From contig WQUA01000004.1 of NCBI GenBank assembly GCA_009786025.1, forward strand, positions 32,131-96,130: a stretch of DNA of 64,000 bases, written 5' to 3'. Position 1 is the first letter of the stretch. Each line of letters starts with the position of its first letter. The notes under the pieces were generated by a model. It made no database searches. It had not been told where the DNA came from and saw only the letters and a list, made by a program, of their open reading frames with translations. The stretch comes from Pseudomonadota bacterium. Its GTDB lineage: Bacteria > Pseudomonadota > Gammaproteobacteria > Burkholderiales > Casimicrobiaceae. The position numbers and the translations under genes were made by a program. This document shows, one piece after another, positions 9,657 to 17,548 of the stretch.

Positions 9657-9720
9657 TTTTCTGTTGCGCTGTTCTTCGCGCTGTTGCAACCTTTTTAGCA
9701 AACTTCAAAAAATGCACTCG

Positions 9721-10314
9721 TCAGCCGAGATTCGACGCAGCGACATCCCAGTCAAGCAATTGCTCGATCACCGCCTTGACGTAATCAGCGCGACGATTCT
9801 GGTAATCCAGATAATACGCATGCTCCCAAACGTCGATCGTCAGCAACGGCGTCAGTCCACGCGTAAACGGCACCTCGGCATTGCCGGTTTTGACGACCTC
9901 GAGCTTACCGGCGGCGTTCTTGACCAGCCAGCCCCAGCCCGAACCGAATTGCCCGATGGTCGTATCCGCCAGCGCCTTTTTCAGCGCCTCAAAGCTGCCG
10001 AAGCTCTCGTCAATCATCGCCGCCAATGTTCCGACCGGCTGGCGGGCGCCGCGCGGGTTCAGCCCGTTCCAGTAAAACGTGTGGTTCCAAACCTGCGCCG
10101 CGTTATTGAAAACCGCCACCTGATCGGCCTTCCCGGCCACCCGCTCAATCAACGATTTCAGTTCGGCGCTCTCGAATTCCGTTCCTTTGACCAACCCGTT
10201 CAGATTATCAACATAGGTTTTATGGTGCTTGCCATAGTGAAAACTCAGCGTATTGGCGCTAATGATCGGCGCCAACGCGTTCTCGGCAAAGGGAAGAGAA
10301 GGAAGCGTAAACAT
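9721..10314 (-). CDS. sodB: SodB, iron superoxide dismutase
   Basis: Cytoplasmic enzyme converting superoxide to hydrogen peroxide and oxygen. It has 197 residues. Metal ligands are visible: His26, His78 (in [11 protein letters not shown]), Asp161 and His165 (in [13 protein letters not shown]). Gln74 in AAQVWNHTF is the arrangement typical of iron rather than manganese enzymes. It lies 115 bases downstream of sodC on the same strand, so cytoplasmic and periplasmic superoxide defence are adjacent. Confidence 0.96.
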   Translation of the reverse strand: MFTLPSLPFAENALAPIISANTLSFHYGKHHKTYVDNLNGLVKGTEFESAELKSLIERVAGKADQVAVFNNAAQVWNHTFYWNGLNPRGARQPVGTLAAMIDESFGSFEALKKALADTTIGQFGSGWGWLVKNAAGKLEVVKTGNAEVPFTRGLTPLLTIDVWEHAYYLDYQNRRADYVKAVIEQLLDWDVAASNLG

Positions 10315-10429
10315 GTGATACTCCTGAAATAATTATAAACGATTAGAAACAAATACTAACGTTTCATGATACCGCCTTTTGCTCCGAACAGTACGTCATA
10401 CCATACGGAAAAAGACAGCGTCGAGAAAA

Positions 10430-10957
10430 TTACTGTAACCCGATGACACCGCAGGCAACCCGTGAGCCGCCGTTGCCGTCCGGCTGCGATCGGTAATCAT
10501 CGGAACCACTCTGTACAACCAGCGCCCGACCGATGATGCTGCGAGGCCCCGGCCAAACACTGATGCCGTCCATCTCAAACGACACCTTGGCGATACCCCG
10601 ACTGTCCGCTTTGAGATTGGGAAGATCGCCGGCATGATGCGGCGAAGCACTGTAATGGCCATGCGGCTGACCATCGGGATTGAAATGATTACCCGCACTC
10701 GACGCATCGGGCGCCGAGCAGTCGCCCAATTCATGAACATGAAACCCGTGCTCGCTATCGGGCGGTAGTCCGTGCAGATCGACCATTACCATCACCCGCG
10801 CGCCACGCTGCTCAAGCCAAACTGTTCCGCCCACCTGATGACCCTGGGTCGGCGCGACCACGGCAATCGCCCGATCCTTGCCGCCAAAAAGCGTCACACA
10901 ACCGCCCAGCGACAACATCCCCAGCGCTACGACCAACAGCCAACCAACCCGCCTCAT
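10430..10957 (-). CDS. sodC: SodC-like Cu/Zn superoxide dismutase lipoprotein lacking one Cu ligand
   Basis: Predicted periplasmic, lipid-anchored superoxide dismutase of 175 residues. The start at 10957 gives a lipoprotein signal ending LSLGGC; an upstream extension would enter dksA. Seen: the Cu ligands in GFHVHELGDC, the bridging and zinc ligands in GNHFNPDGQPHGH and HHAGDL, and the active-site arginine in GSRVACGVIG. The remaining copper histidine, normally in a LVVH..DDY context, is glutamine here (ALVVQSGSDDY, codon CAG). Activity is therefore uncertain. It starts 18 bases after dksA, suggesting co-transcription. Confidence 0.9.
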   Translation of the reverse strand: MRRVGWLLVVALGMLSLGGCVTLFGGKDRAIAVVAPTQGHQVGGTVWLEQRGARVMVMVDLHGLPPDSEHGFHVHELGDCSAPDASSAGNHFNPDGQPHGHYSASPHHAGDLPNLKADSRGIAKVSFEMDGISVWPGPRSIIGRALVVQSGSDDYRSQPDGNGGSRVACGVIGLQ

Positions 10958-10974
10958 AATGCCATCGCCGGAAA

Positions 10975-11418
10975 TCAATCGCCGTACAACTTTTGCACGC
11001 GCTCCCAGCGCTCCTGCGCCTCCAGCGACAATGTTGCCGTCGGTCGCGCCAGCAACCGTGGAATCCCGATTGGCTCGCCGGTTTCCTCGCAAAACCCGTA
11101 TTCGCCGCTTTCGATCATACGCAGCGATTTCTCGACCTTCTTCAGCAGCTTGTGCTCGCGATCGCGCGTACGCAGTTCCAGCGTATATTCCTCTTCGAGC
11201 GTCGCCCGGTCCGAAGGATCCGTCGTCACCTCCGTCTCGCGCAAACGCTCGCCGGTATCGTCGGCGTTTTGCAACAACTGCGCCTTCAAATCCAGCAAAC
11301 GCTTCTTGAAGAACGCCAGTTGCTCTTCATTCATGTAATCCTTCTCGGGAGCCTTGAGAATTCGCTCCTCGGTCAATTCACGGGCTTTCTTGGCAGCCGG
11401 TGCCGTTTTGGTAACCAT
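10975..11418 (-). CDS. dksA: DksA, RNA polymerase-binding regulator
   Basis: Coiled-coil protein that enters the RNA polymerase secondary channel and works with ppGpp to control rRNA and amino-acid promoters. The start at 11418 (MVTKTAPAAKK) has GAGGT 5 bases upstream, giving 147 residues. The coiled coil with its acidic tip (DPSDRATLEEE) is intact. The zinc-finger region reads FCEETGEPIG and later TATLSLEAQE, so only one of the four cysteines of E. coli DksA remains; this is usual in betaproteobacteria. It heads a likely dksA-sodC transcript. Confidence 0.95.
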   Translation of the reverse strand: MVTKTAPAAKKARELTEERILKAPEKDYMNEEQLAFFKKRLLDLKAQLLQNADDTGERLRETEVTTDPSDRATLEEEYTLELRTRDREHKLLKKVEKSLRMIESGEYGFCEETGEPIGIPRLLARPTATLSLEAQERWERVQKLYGD

Positions 11419-11484
11419 GTTGACCTCGCTTTCCGCTCGATACGACGGTGGGAACAAAGCCCGCCAACCGCATTAAAAACTATA

Positions 11485-11512
11485 ATTATAACGTGCTCCG
11501 CCCATTTGTAAC
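11485..11512 (-). promoter_or_regulatory. Possible dksA promoter
   Basis: Minus strand: TATAAT (11485-11490) preceded at 15-16 bases by TTACAA/GTTACA, about 70 bases upstream of the dksA start. The -10 is a perfect match and the -35 and spacing are only fair. Confidence 0.4.
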
Positions 11513-11668
11513 ATCCAACCCTTCAGGCCGATGAGATACCCGGGAGAGTTCGGTAACATGATGTTTTTGCGAAGGTTTTTAAAAAGGCTGTTATGAAAAA
11601 TACCTTTCGCGGCATGAGAACAGGTCAGCACCGTATTCGAGATGGCCGCACCCCTCGACACTTTGTTG

Positions 11669-12106
11669 TTATTGGTAGGCGGTGGTGGTGATACGGATGC
11701 CTTCCTGTATCCGCTCTTGGGTCAGTTTGCCGGTTTCGTCGTAGGTGACTTCGACGGTTCTTGTCTGGCCGTTGACGGTTTCGGTGGCCTTGGTCTTTCT
11801 GCCGTTTCTGTCCAGGGTGTACTGGAAGTTTGCCAGCGTTGTGCCGTCGGCCTTTTTGTGGACGATGGCTGTAAGTTGGTTGGCAGCGTTGTAGCTGTAT
11901 TCGCTGGTCGTGCCGTTGGTTCTCGTGATCTTGGTACGGTTGCCATTGGCGTCGTATTCGAACGCGGTTTCGCTGTTGTCGGGTGCGACGATTTTTTCAA
12001 CACGGTTGAGAGCGCCGTAGGTGTCGTTACGGGCGGGAATATAGGCAGGCGCCAGTGATGAAATGAGAAACCCTAAAGTGGCGATGGGTTTCTATTGCGC
12101 GTAAGG
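11669..12106 (-). pseudogene. RHS/YD-repeat protein remnant
   Basis: On the minus strand one frame reads from just after a TAG at about 12104 down to a TAA at 11669. It contains YD-repeat text: NRVEKIVAPDNSE, FEYDANGNRTKITR, YSYNAANQLTAI, and VTYDETGKLTQERI. These are the hallmarks of RHS proteins, which are normally over 1000 residues and act as polymorphic toxins or surface proteins. Only about 140 codons remain, with no start codon, no RBS and no core or toxin domain. It is most likely a decayed fragment left by recombination. The rest of the dksA-rnhB spacer holds only short imperfect inverted repeats. Confidence 0.65.
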
Positions 12107-12268
12107 AGCATAACTTCTATGCTTTGTGTGTGCAGCTCACAAGGCTTTACTTCGACCGAATCGATAGAGAATCTTTCCCGCTTTTTTTGAAAGAATGCGA
12201 ATTTCAGCTCAATTATGGAGAGCCATGAGAGCAGCTAAAAGTTTTGCGCTTGCGGTGTAATATTTGAC

Positions 12269-12901
12269 CTAATCCACTTCAGCCCCTTGTTTTATTGTTT
12301 CTACGTTGCGATTGCGCACCGAAGCCACCGGCGCAAAGCTTTTGCGGTGTTCAGAGCAAGCGCCGTGCGCCGCCAGCGCCACCAAGTGCGCGGCTGTTCC
12401 ATAGCCTTTGTGTTGTCGAAAACCATAAACCGGATAGCGAACATCAAGCGCTATCATCTGCGCGTCGCGCACTGTTTTGGCGAGAATCGACGCCGCCGAA
12501 ATCGCCGCGACATCACGATCGCCTTTGACGATGGTGCGAACCGGGCACAGTAACGCCGGCGCCTGGTTGCCATCGACCCAGGCTTCGTGTGGCGTCACCG
12601 ATAATGCCGCGACCGCCCGCTGCATCGCCAACATCGTCGCCTGCAAAATATTGAGGCGATCAATTTCTTCGACGGTCGCTTCACCCAGCGCAAAAGCCAG
12701 CGCCTGACTGCGAATGTCTTGCGCCAACCGCGCGCGCGCTTTCGCCGACAAAGCTTTGGAATCGCGCAAACCAGCAATAGGCCGCGCTGGATCGAGAATC
12801 ACGGCAGCGGCCACAACGTTGCCGGCCAACGGCCCGCGCCCCGCTTCATCGACGCCAGCAATCAGTGTTGACGTTTGCTCTTTGTTCTCGCTACAGCCCA
12901 T
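12269..12901 (-). CDS. rnhB: RnhB, ribonuclease HII
   Basis: Endonuclease cutting the RNA strand of RNA:DNA hybrids and single ribonucleotides embedded in DNA. It has 210 residues. The active site is clear: the first acidic pair in [19 protein letters not shown], and the later aspartate in the AWVDGN segment. HKGYGT is the typical C-terminal motif. It follows lpxB in the lipid A cluster, a common arrangement, although a ~125-base spacer with repeat sequence separates them here. Confidence 0.95.
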   Translation of the reverse strand: MGCSENKEQTSTLIAGVDEAGRGPLAGNVVAAAVILDPARPIAGLRDSKALSAKARARLAQDIRSQALAFALGEATVEEIDRLNILQATMLAMQRAVAALSVTPHEAWVDGNQAPALLCPVRTIVKGDRDVAAISAASILAKTVRDAQMIALDVRYPVYGFRQHKGYGTAAHLVALAAHGACSEHRKSFAPVASVRNRNVETIKQGAEVD

Positions 12902-12922
12902 CGCTCACCCACTAAAAATTTT

Positions 12923-13022
12923 CACCGCAAAGAACGCATAGAGCGCAAAGAATATCTCATGCGAAGGCGCGAGGAATGAGAATCCCTCTCCCGCTTGCTG
13001 AAGAGGGAAAGACTTTTCTTCG
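12923..13022. repeat. Dispersed repeat copy (rnhB-lpxB spacer)
   Basis: Contains CACCGCAAAGAACGCATAG, then GCGCAAAGAATATCTCA, a GCGAAGGCGCGAGGA segment and a CCCTCTCCCGC/AGAGGGAAA inverted pair. The same modules occur in many other spacers of this window. Confidence 0.7.
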
Positions 13023-13026
13023 CGGC

Positions 13027-14196
13027 TCATTGGTTTAACTCTGTCAGCGCCAATTCTTCCAGAACGGCTTCCGCCGCTCGCGCGCCGGTATCGACTTTCA
13101 GCGCCCGCGCCATCTCAGCAAACGTCGCTTCGATTTCCCGTCGTCGTGGTTCATCGCGGTACAACGTCAATGCTTCGGCGGCCAACGCTTCCGGTGTTGC
13201 CGCTTCCTGCATCAGTTCCGGCGCGATGAAACGCTGCGCCAGCACGTTGGGCAACCCCACCCAGGGCACTTCCAACATTCGCTTGACGATCCATACAGTG
13301 ATTGCCGGGCCGCGATAAAAAATAATGTGCGGACAACGCGCCAGCGCCGCTTCGAGCGTCGCCGTGCCGGACGCCACCAGCCCCACATCCGCTGCCTGCA
13401 AGATTTCTTCGGCTCCCCCATCGATCAGCGTCAGCGGCACTTCGGCACGCGTGCCGGCTGCTCGCAAGGTTTCAAAACGCGCCCTCGCCTCCGACGACAC
13501 CATCGGCAGCAGAAAACGCGCTTCAGGCAGCGCCCGCCGAATCCGTTGCGCTGTCTCCACCAACAGCACAGTATGGTGTTTCAGTTCCGACATTCGGCTG
13601 CCCGGCAGTAACGCAAATATCGGCGCATTGCCCGTGAGTTGCAACGCTTCTCGCGCCCGCGCCCGCGATCCTTCATCGGCTGCGCGTTGCGCCGCCGGAT
13701 GTCCCACATAGGTCACAGGAACCCCCTGCGCCTCATACAGCGACGGCTCAAACGGAAACAACGCCAGCACCCGATGCGCCGATGCGCCGATTTTCGGAAT
13801 GCGCCCGCGTCGCCAGGCCCACACCGATGGACTGACGAAATGAATCGTCCGCATCCCCGATTGTTTGAGCGCCCGTTCCATCCCGAGCGTAAAATCCGGG
13901 GCGTCGATACCGACGCACAACGCGGCACCTTCGTCTTGCATTCGCTGGATCAACGCCTTGCGCAACCGCCACAATCCCGGCAAATGGCGAACCACTTCGA
14001 TAAGGCCGTGAACCGACAAGCGTTCCATCGGAAACCAGCTCTCAGCGCCGAGCGCCTGCATACGTGGCCCGGCGATACCGACGAAGCGAGCATCCGGCAA
14101 ATGCGGGCGCAACGCTTCAATCAACGCCGCACCGAGTTTGTCGCCGGACGCTTCACCGGCAACGAGGCCAATTTTGAGAGGTTGCGCGTTTTTCAT
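13027..14196 (-). CDS. lpxB: LpxB, lipid A disaccharide synthase
   Basis: Peripheral inner-membrane glycosyltransferase joining UDP-2,3-diacylglucosamine and lipid X in lipid A synthesis. It has 389 residues with the N-terminal LVAGEASGDKLGA motif, the FVSPSVWAWRRGRI segment, and LLPGSRMSEL near the middle. Length is normal. It follows lpxA in the same direction, separated by a 236-base repeat-bearing spacer, so the ancestral operon order is kept but the genes have been spread apart. Confidence 0.97.
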   Translation of the reverse strand: MKNAQPLKIGLVAGEASGDKLGAALIEALRPHLPDARFVGIAGPRMQALGAESWFPMERLSVHGLIEVVRHLPGLWRLRKALIQRMQDEGAALCVGIDAPDFTLGMERALKQSGMRTIHFVSPSVWAWRRGRIPKIGASAHRVLALFPFEPSLYEAQGVPVTYVGHPAAQRAADEGSRARAREALQLTGNAPIFALLPGSRMSELKHHTVLLVETAQRIRRALPEARFLLPMVSSEARARFETLRAAGTRAEVPLTLIDGGAEEILQAADVGLVASGTATLEAALARCPHIIFYRGPAITVWIVKRMLEVPWVGLPNVLAQRFIAPELMQEAATPEALAAEALTLYRDEPRRREIEATFAEMARALKVDTGARAAEAVLEELALTELNQ

Positions 14197-14204
14197 GGGT
14201 GATT

Positions 14205-14430
14205 GTCAAGTTTTAACTGAAAAGAACGCATAGAACACAAAGAATATCTCTCGCTAAGATGCGGAGAAGAGCGTTCGTAGGAACGGGTTTCAAACCCGCC
14301 CTTGCATGAAACGCCCCTCTCTCCCGGCCTTCGACCACCCTCTCCCACGAGGGAAGAGGGTTGTTCTTCTTCGCGCCTTCGCGTGAAGTGTCCCCCGGAC
14401 TGCGCTTCGCTTATCCTGGCTACGATATCG
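14205..14430. repeat. Dispersed repeat copy (lpxB-lpxA spacer)
   Basis: Has AAAGAACGCATAGAACACAA and AGAATATCTC near 14219-14250, a GAACGGGTTTCAAACCCGCC hairpin-like piece, CCTCTCCCACGAGGGAAGAGG, and TTCGCGCCTTCGCGTGAA. These are the same modules as elsewhere. No gene is seen in it. Confidence 0.7.
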
Positions 14431-14432
14431 AA

Positions 14433-15209
14433 TCAGCGGACAATGCCGCGCCCCTCTGCTTCCAGAAAACGCAACAACACTTCGAGAGCCGGGAATTGCA
14501 TTGCTTCCTGCGCGATCTTGTCGCGCGCTTCTTTCAACGTCAGCCCTTCGCGGTACAGCGTTTTATACGCGCGGCGAATTGCTTGAATCTCGTCTGCCGA
14601 AAAACCGCGGCGACGCAAGCCCTCGCTGTTGGTGCCCGCCGGTTTCGCCGGATATCCGGCCACTGTCGTATAGGGTGGCACATCCTGCACGATGATCGAC
14701 CCGCCCGCCGCCATCGCATGCGCGCCGATCCGGCAAAACTGGTGTACACCGGAAAAACCTCCCATCGTCGCGTAATCGCCGACATGCACATGCCCCGATA
14801 ACTGCGCGCCGTTAGAAAACACGGTATGGTCACCCACCACGCAATCATGCGCGATATGAGTGTAAGCCAGCAGCCAGTTGCCGTTACCAATTTTTGTGTC
14901 GCCGCGATCCTGCACGGTGCCGGCGTGAATGGTGACGTACTCGCGAAGGGTGTTGTGATCGCCGATGGTTGTTGTGACCGGCTCGCCATTATATTTCTTA
15001 TCCTGCGAAATTTCACCGACCGAACAGAATTGAAAAATACGATTGTGACGCCCCAGTGTGGTGTTGCCGGTCAACACCACGTGTGGGCCAATCACCGAAC
15101 CAGCGCCGATTCTGACATGCGGACCGATGATCGAAAAAGCGCCGACCTCGACATCGTCGGCCAATTCGGCGCGCGGATCGACCAGCGCCTGCGAATGAAT
15201 AATGGGCAT
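14433..15209 (-). CDS. lpxA: LpxA, UDP-GlcNAc O-acyltransferase
   Basis: Cytoplasmic trimeric enzyme for the first step of lipid A synthesis, transferring 3-hydroxyacyl from ACP to UDP-GlcNAc. It has 258 residues, starting MPIIHSQALVDPRAEL, with hexapeptide repeats making the left-handed beta helix (ADDVEVGAFSIIGPHVRIG). The catalytic histidine region is HIAHDCVVGDH, and the C-terminal helices follow SEGLRRRGFSADEI. It sits downstream of fabZ with a ~90-base gap. Confidence 0.97.
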   Translation of the reverse strand: MPIIHSQALVDPRAELADDVEVGAFSIIGPHVRIGAGSVIGPHVVLTGNTTLGRHNRIFQFCSVGEISQDKKYNGEPVTTTIGDHNTLREYVTIHAGTVQDRGDTKIGNGNWLLAYTHIAHDCVVGDHTVFSNGAQLSGHVHVGDYATMGGFSGVHQFCRIGAHAMAAGGSIIVQDVPPYTTVAGYPAKPAGTNSEGLRRRGFSADEIQAIRRAYKTLYREGLTLKEARDKIAQEAMQFPALEVLLRFLEAEGRGIVR

Positions 15210-15301
15210 TGTTAACTCGTTTTGACCGCTCGTGGCTGTTGGGAGTTGGGGTTGCTCGGCCGTTGGGTTGCTGGGTTATATTTGGTTGGTTACTCAGTTT
15301 A

Positions 15302-15808
15302 TCAGTCAATCACTTGCTGCTTGGCGTCCATGGTCTTCTGTGCGGCACTACGCAGCGGTGGCCGCAACGCCGCCATTAACACCGCTTCGCACGCCACTTG
15401 CCCATCGACCAGCGCCCGCGCTTTGTATTTGCCGATTCCGCGCGCCGTTCGGATCATTTCGGCCTCCAGCACCAGCACATCACCGGGAATCACTTGCCGT
15501 TTGAACCGCGCTTCGTCGATGCCTGCGAACAGAATGATGCCGCGCTCGCCATCGGGCATTTTGGAAGCGCCGCTCTTGTACGCCAAAATAACCGCCGTCT
15601 GCGCCAGCGCTTCGATGACCAGCACGCCCGGCATCACCGGGTAATCGGGAAAATGCCCCATGAAAAACGGCTCGTTCATCGTGACATTTTTAATGCCGCG
15701 AATGAATACGTTGTTTTCGATCGAGACGATTTTATCGACCAGCAAAAATGGATAGCGATGCGGCAGCGTCGCGCAAATATCGTTAATGTCCATCAACACC
15801 TGATCCAT
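15302..15808 (-). CDS. fabZ: FabZ, 3-hydroxyacyl-ACP dehydratase
   Basis: Hot-dog-fold dehydratase of type II fatty acid synthesis; it competes with LpxA/LpxD for hydroxyacyl-ACP, so its place inside the lpx cluster makes sense. The start at 15808 ([11 protein letters not shown]) lies 8 bases after the lpxD stop; an alternative ATG is at 15793. Active-site segments: [11 protein letters not shown] with the catalytic histidine, and [20 protein letters not shown] with the conserved acidic residue. About 168 residues; the C-terminus is slightly longer than usual. Confidence 0.96.
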   Translation of the reverse strand: MDQVLMDINDICATLPHRYPFLLVDKIVSIENNVFIRGIKNVTMNEPFFMGHFPDYPVMPGVLVIEALAQTAVILAYKSGASKMPDGERGIILFAGIDEARFKRQVIPGDVLVLEAEMIRTARGIGKYKARALVDGQVACEAVLMAALRPPLRSAAQKTMDAKQQVID

Positions 15809-15815
15809 GATTTTC

Positions 15816-16892
15816 TCAGTCCTCTTTATCTTCACTCTTCTCTACTGGCGTTTCGCCGGCCAATGCTTTCTCCAGTGTCCGCACCCTTTTGTACAGCGTA
15901 TCAAGCTGGCGCAACTGCACGGCGTTTTTCTGCCATTGCCGATGCAGCTGCACCGGATACACACCGCTGTACATTCCCGGCGTTTCGATCGACGAAAATA
16001 TCGGCGTCGCCGCCGCCACCACAGCACCGTCAACAATCGACAAATGGCCGCCGATCATCGCCGCGCCGCCGATCCGGCAATACTTGCCGATTTTCACCGA
16101 TCCCGAAATACCGGCACAACCAGCAATTGCAGCATGTGCACCAACGACGCAGTTATGTCCGATCTGCACCAGATTGTCGATCTTCGCACCCTCTTCGACA
16201 ATGGTGTCGTCGAGCGCGCCGCGGTCGATGGTGGTGTTAGCGCCGATTTCGACATCGCTGTGCAGCACGACCCGCCCAATCTGCGGAATCTTGAGCCAGC
16301 GCCCGCTCTCATTGGCAAAACCGAAGCCGTCGGCGCCGATCACGCAACCGCTATGCAATACGCAACGATCGCCGATCACGCAACGCGGATAAATCACCAC
16401 GCGCGGATGAAGGCGAACATCATCGCCGATGATCACCTGTTCGCCGACCACGCAACCGGCGCCGACGATGCTGCGTGCGCCGACTACCGCCTGCTCGCCG
16501 ATGGTTGCGTTCGGGCCGATGGAAGCATCGGGGGCTACCCGTGCCGTTGCCGCTACAGCCGCCGTCGGATGGATACCCGCCGGTGGTTGCGGCTCAGGAT
16601 ACAAGCAATTCGCCGCCTTGGCGTAAGCAGCATAGGGATTGGTCGCCAACAAGCGCGCTTTCATGCCTGTCCACGCCGCCGCCTCGCGCGACGATAAAAT
16701 CACCGCCGCCGCCTGCGTTGCCTCCAAGTGAATTCGGTATTTGGGGTCAGAGAGAAACGCGACATCGTTTGCACCGGCGCGATCCAGCGGCGCCGCGCCG
16801 CGAATCTCGATATCACCGTCGCCTTCCAGCGTCGCGCCGATAGCCTCCGCCAGCGCCGCCAATTTCCAGGGACGCACGGCAACGGCTGCCAT
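15816..16892 (-). CDS. lpxD: LpxD, UDP-3-O-acylglucosamine N-acyltransferase
   Basis: Third acylation step of lipid A synthesis, adding the N-linked hydroxyacyl chain. An N-terminal uridine-binding domain (DPKYRIHL) precedes long hexapeptide repeats and the catalytic-histidine segment [23 protein letters not shown] is the family signature. From the ATG at 16892 it has 358 residues, and family alignment begins at [13 protein letters not shown]. In-frame upstream starts exist (GTG 16970, ATG 16994). They would add an Ala/Pro-rich leader that overlaps or abuts skp; none has a strong ribosome site, so the start is uncertain. Confidence 0.95.
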   Translation of the reverse strand: MAAVAVRPWKLAALAEAIGATLEGDGDIEIRGAAPLDRAGANDVAFLSDPKYRIHLEATQAAAVILSSREAAAWTGMKARLLATNPYAAYAKAANCLYPEPQPPAGIHPTAAVAATARVAPDASIGPNATIGEQAVVGARSIVGAGCVVGEQVIIGDDVRLHPRVVIYPRCVIGDRCVLHSGCVIGADGFGFANESGRWLKIPQIGRVVLHSDVEIGANTTIDRGALDDTIVEEGAKIDNLVQIGHNCVVGAHAAIAGCAGISGSVKIGKYCRIGGAAMIGGHLSIVDGAVVAAATPIFSSIETPGMYSGVYPVQLHRQWQKNAVQLRQLDTLYKRVRTLEKALAGETPVEKSEDKED

Positions 16893-16980
16893 CGTTGTTG
16901 AAGACTCAACAACAGCAGCCACAGAAGCAGATACTGGCGGCGCGGACGCTGGCGCAGGCTCAGGTTTCACCGGCGCCCCG

Positions 16981-17490
16981 CTATTTGCTGGCATCAAGTG
17001 CTTTGATGACCTTGTCGGTGATGTCGATACGTTTGCTGGCGTAAACGACCGGTTCTTGCAGGATCAAATCGAATTTTTCGGCTTCAGCGATTTCCTGAAT
17101 CACTTTGTTGGCGCGCTCCTGTAAACCGCCCAACTCTTCGTTACGCCGCAGATTCAAATCCTCGCGAAACTCACGTTGCTGTCGTTGCAGATCGCGCGAC
17201 AGATTGGCCAATTCGCGCTCTTTGTCGCGTCGCGTTCCTTCCGCCATCGTCGTGCCGTCCTTGTCGAGCGATGTCTGCAACGTCTGCACCTGTTTGGAAA
17301 GTTTCTGCAGGTCAGCGTCGCGCGCGGAAAACTCTTTCTCCAGCTTTTGCTGCGCTCGCTTGGCCGGCGCCGCTTCGCGGAACAATTTTTCGGTATTGAC
17401 GAAACCGATTTTGTAATCTTCCGCCATCGCCGTTCCAACCAAAAATACACTCAATAACGCCCCAGAAATCAAAATCAGACGTTTGTTCAC
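16981..17490 (-). CDS. skp: Skp/OmpH-type periplasmic chaperone
   Basis: Periplasmic trimeric chaperone that carries unfolded outer-membrane proteins toward BamA. I choose the GTG at 17490 because AGAGGAGAG lies directly upstream; it gives MNKRLILISGALLSV and a signal peptide ending GTAMA. The mature ~145 residues are a long charged coiled coil (LEKEFSARDADLQKLSKQ) with the OmpH C-terminal strand. It lies between bamA and lpxD, the standard position. Confidence 0.93.
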   Translation of the reverse strand: MNKRLILISGALLSVFLVGTAMAEDYKIGFVNTEKLFREAAPAKRAQQKLEKEFSARDADLQKLSKQVQTLQTSLDKDGTTMAEGTRRDKERELANLSRDLQRQQREFREDLNLRRNEELGGLQERANKVIQEIAEAEKFDLILQEPVVYASKRIDITDKVIKALDASK

Positions 17491-17548
17491 GAAACTCTCC
17501 TCTAAAAAAAACACCGATCGGGCGTCCCCGATTTCCCATCAACTGTTA

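Noticed and set aside
8397..9698. 433-residue plus-strand frame opposite the STAS-like gene
   Set aside because: Arg/Gln/His-rich shadow translation with no motif; the minus-strand frame has clear domain structure.
10975..11418. DksA zinc-finger loss as a novelty
   Set aside because: Only one of four cysteines remains, but this is the normal form in betaproteobacteria, so it supports taxonomy rather than a new finding.
11642..12058. 138-residue plus-strand frame rich in Gly and Val
   Set aside because: It is the complement of the RHS YD-repeat remnant, whose minus-strand reading is recognisable.
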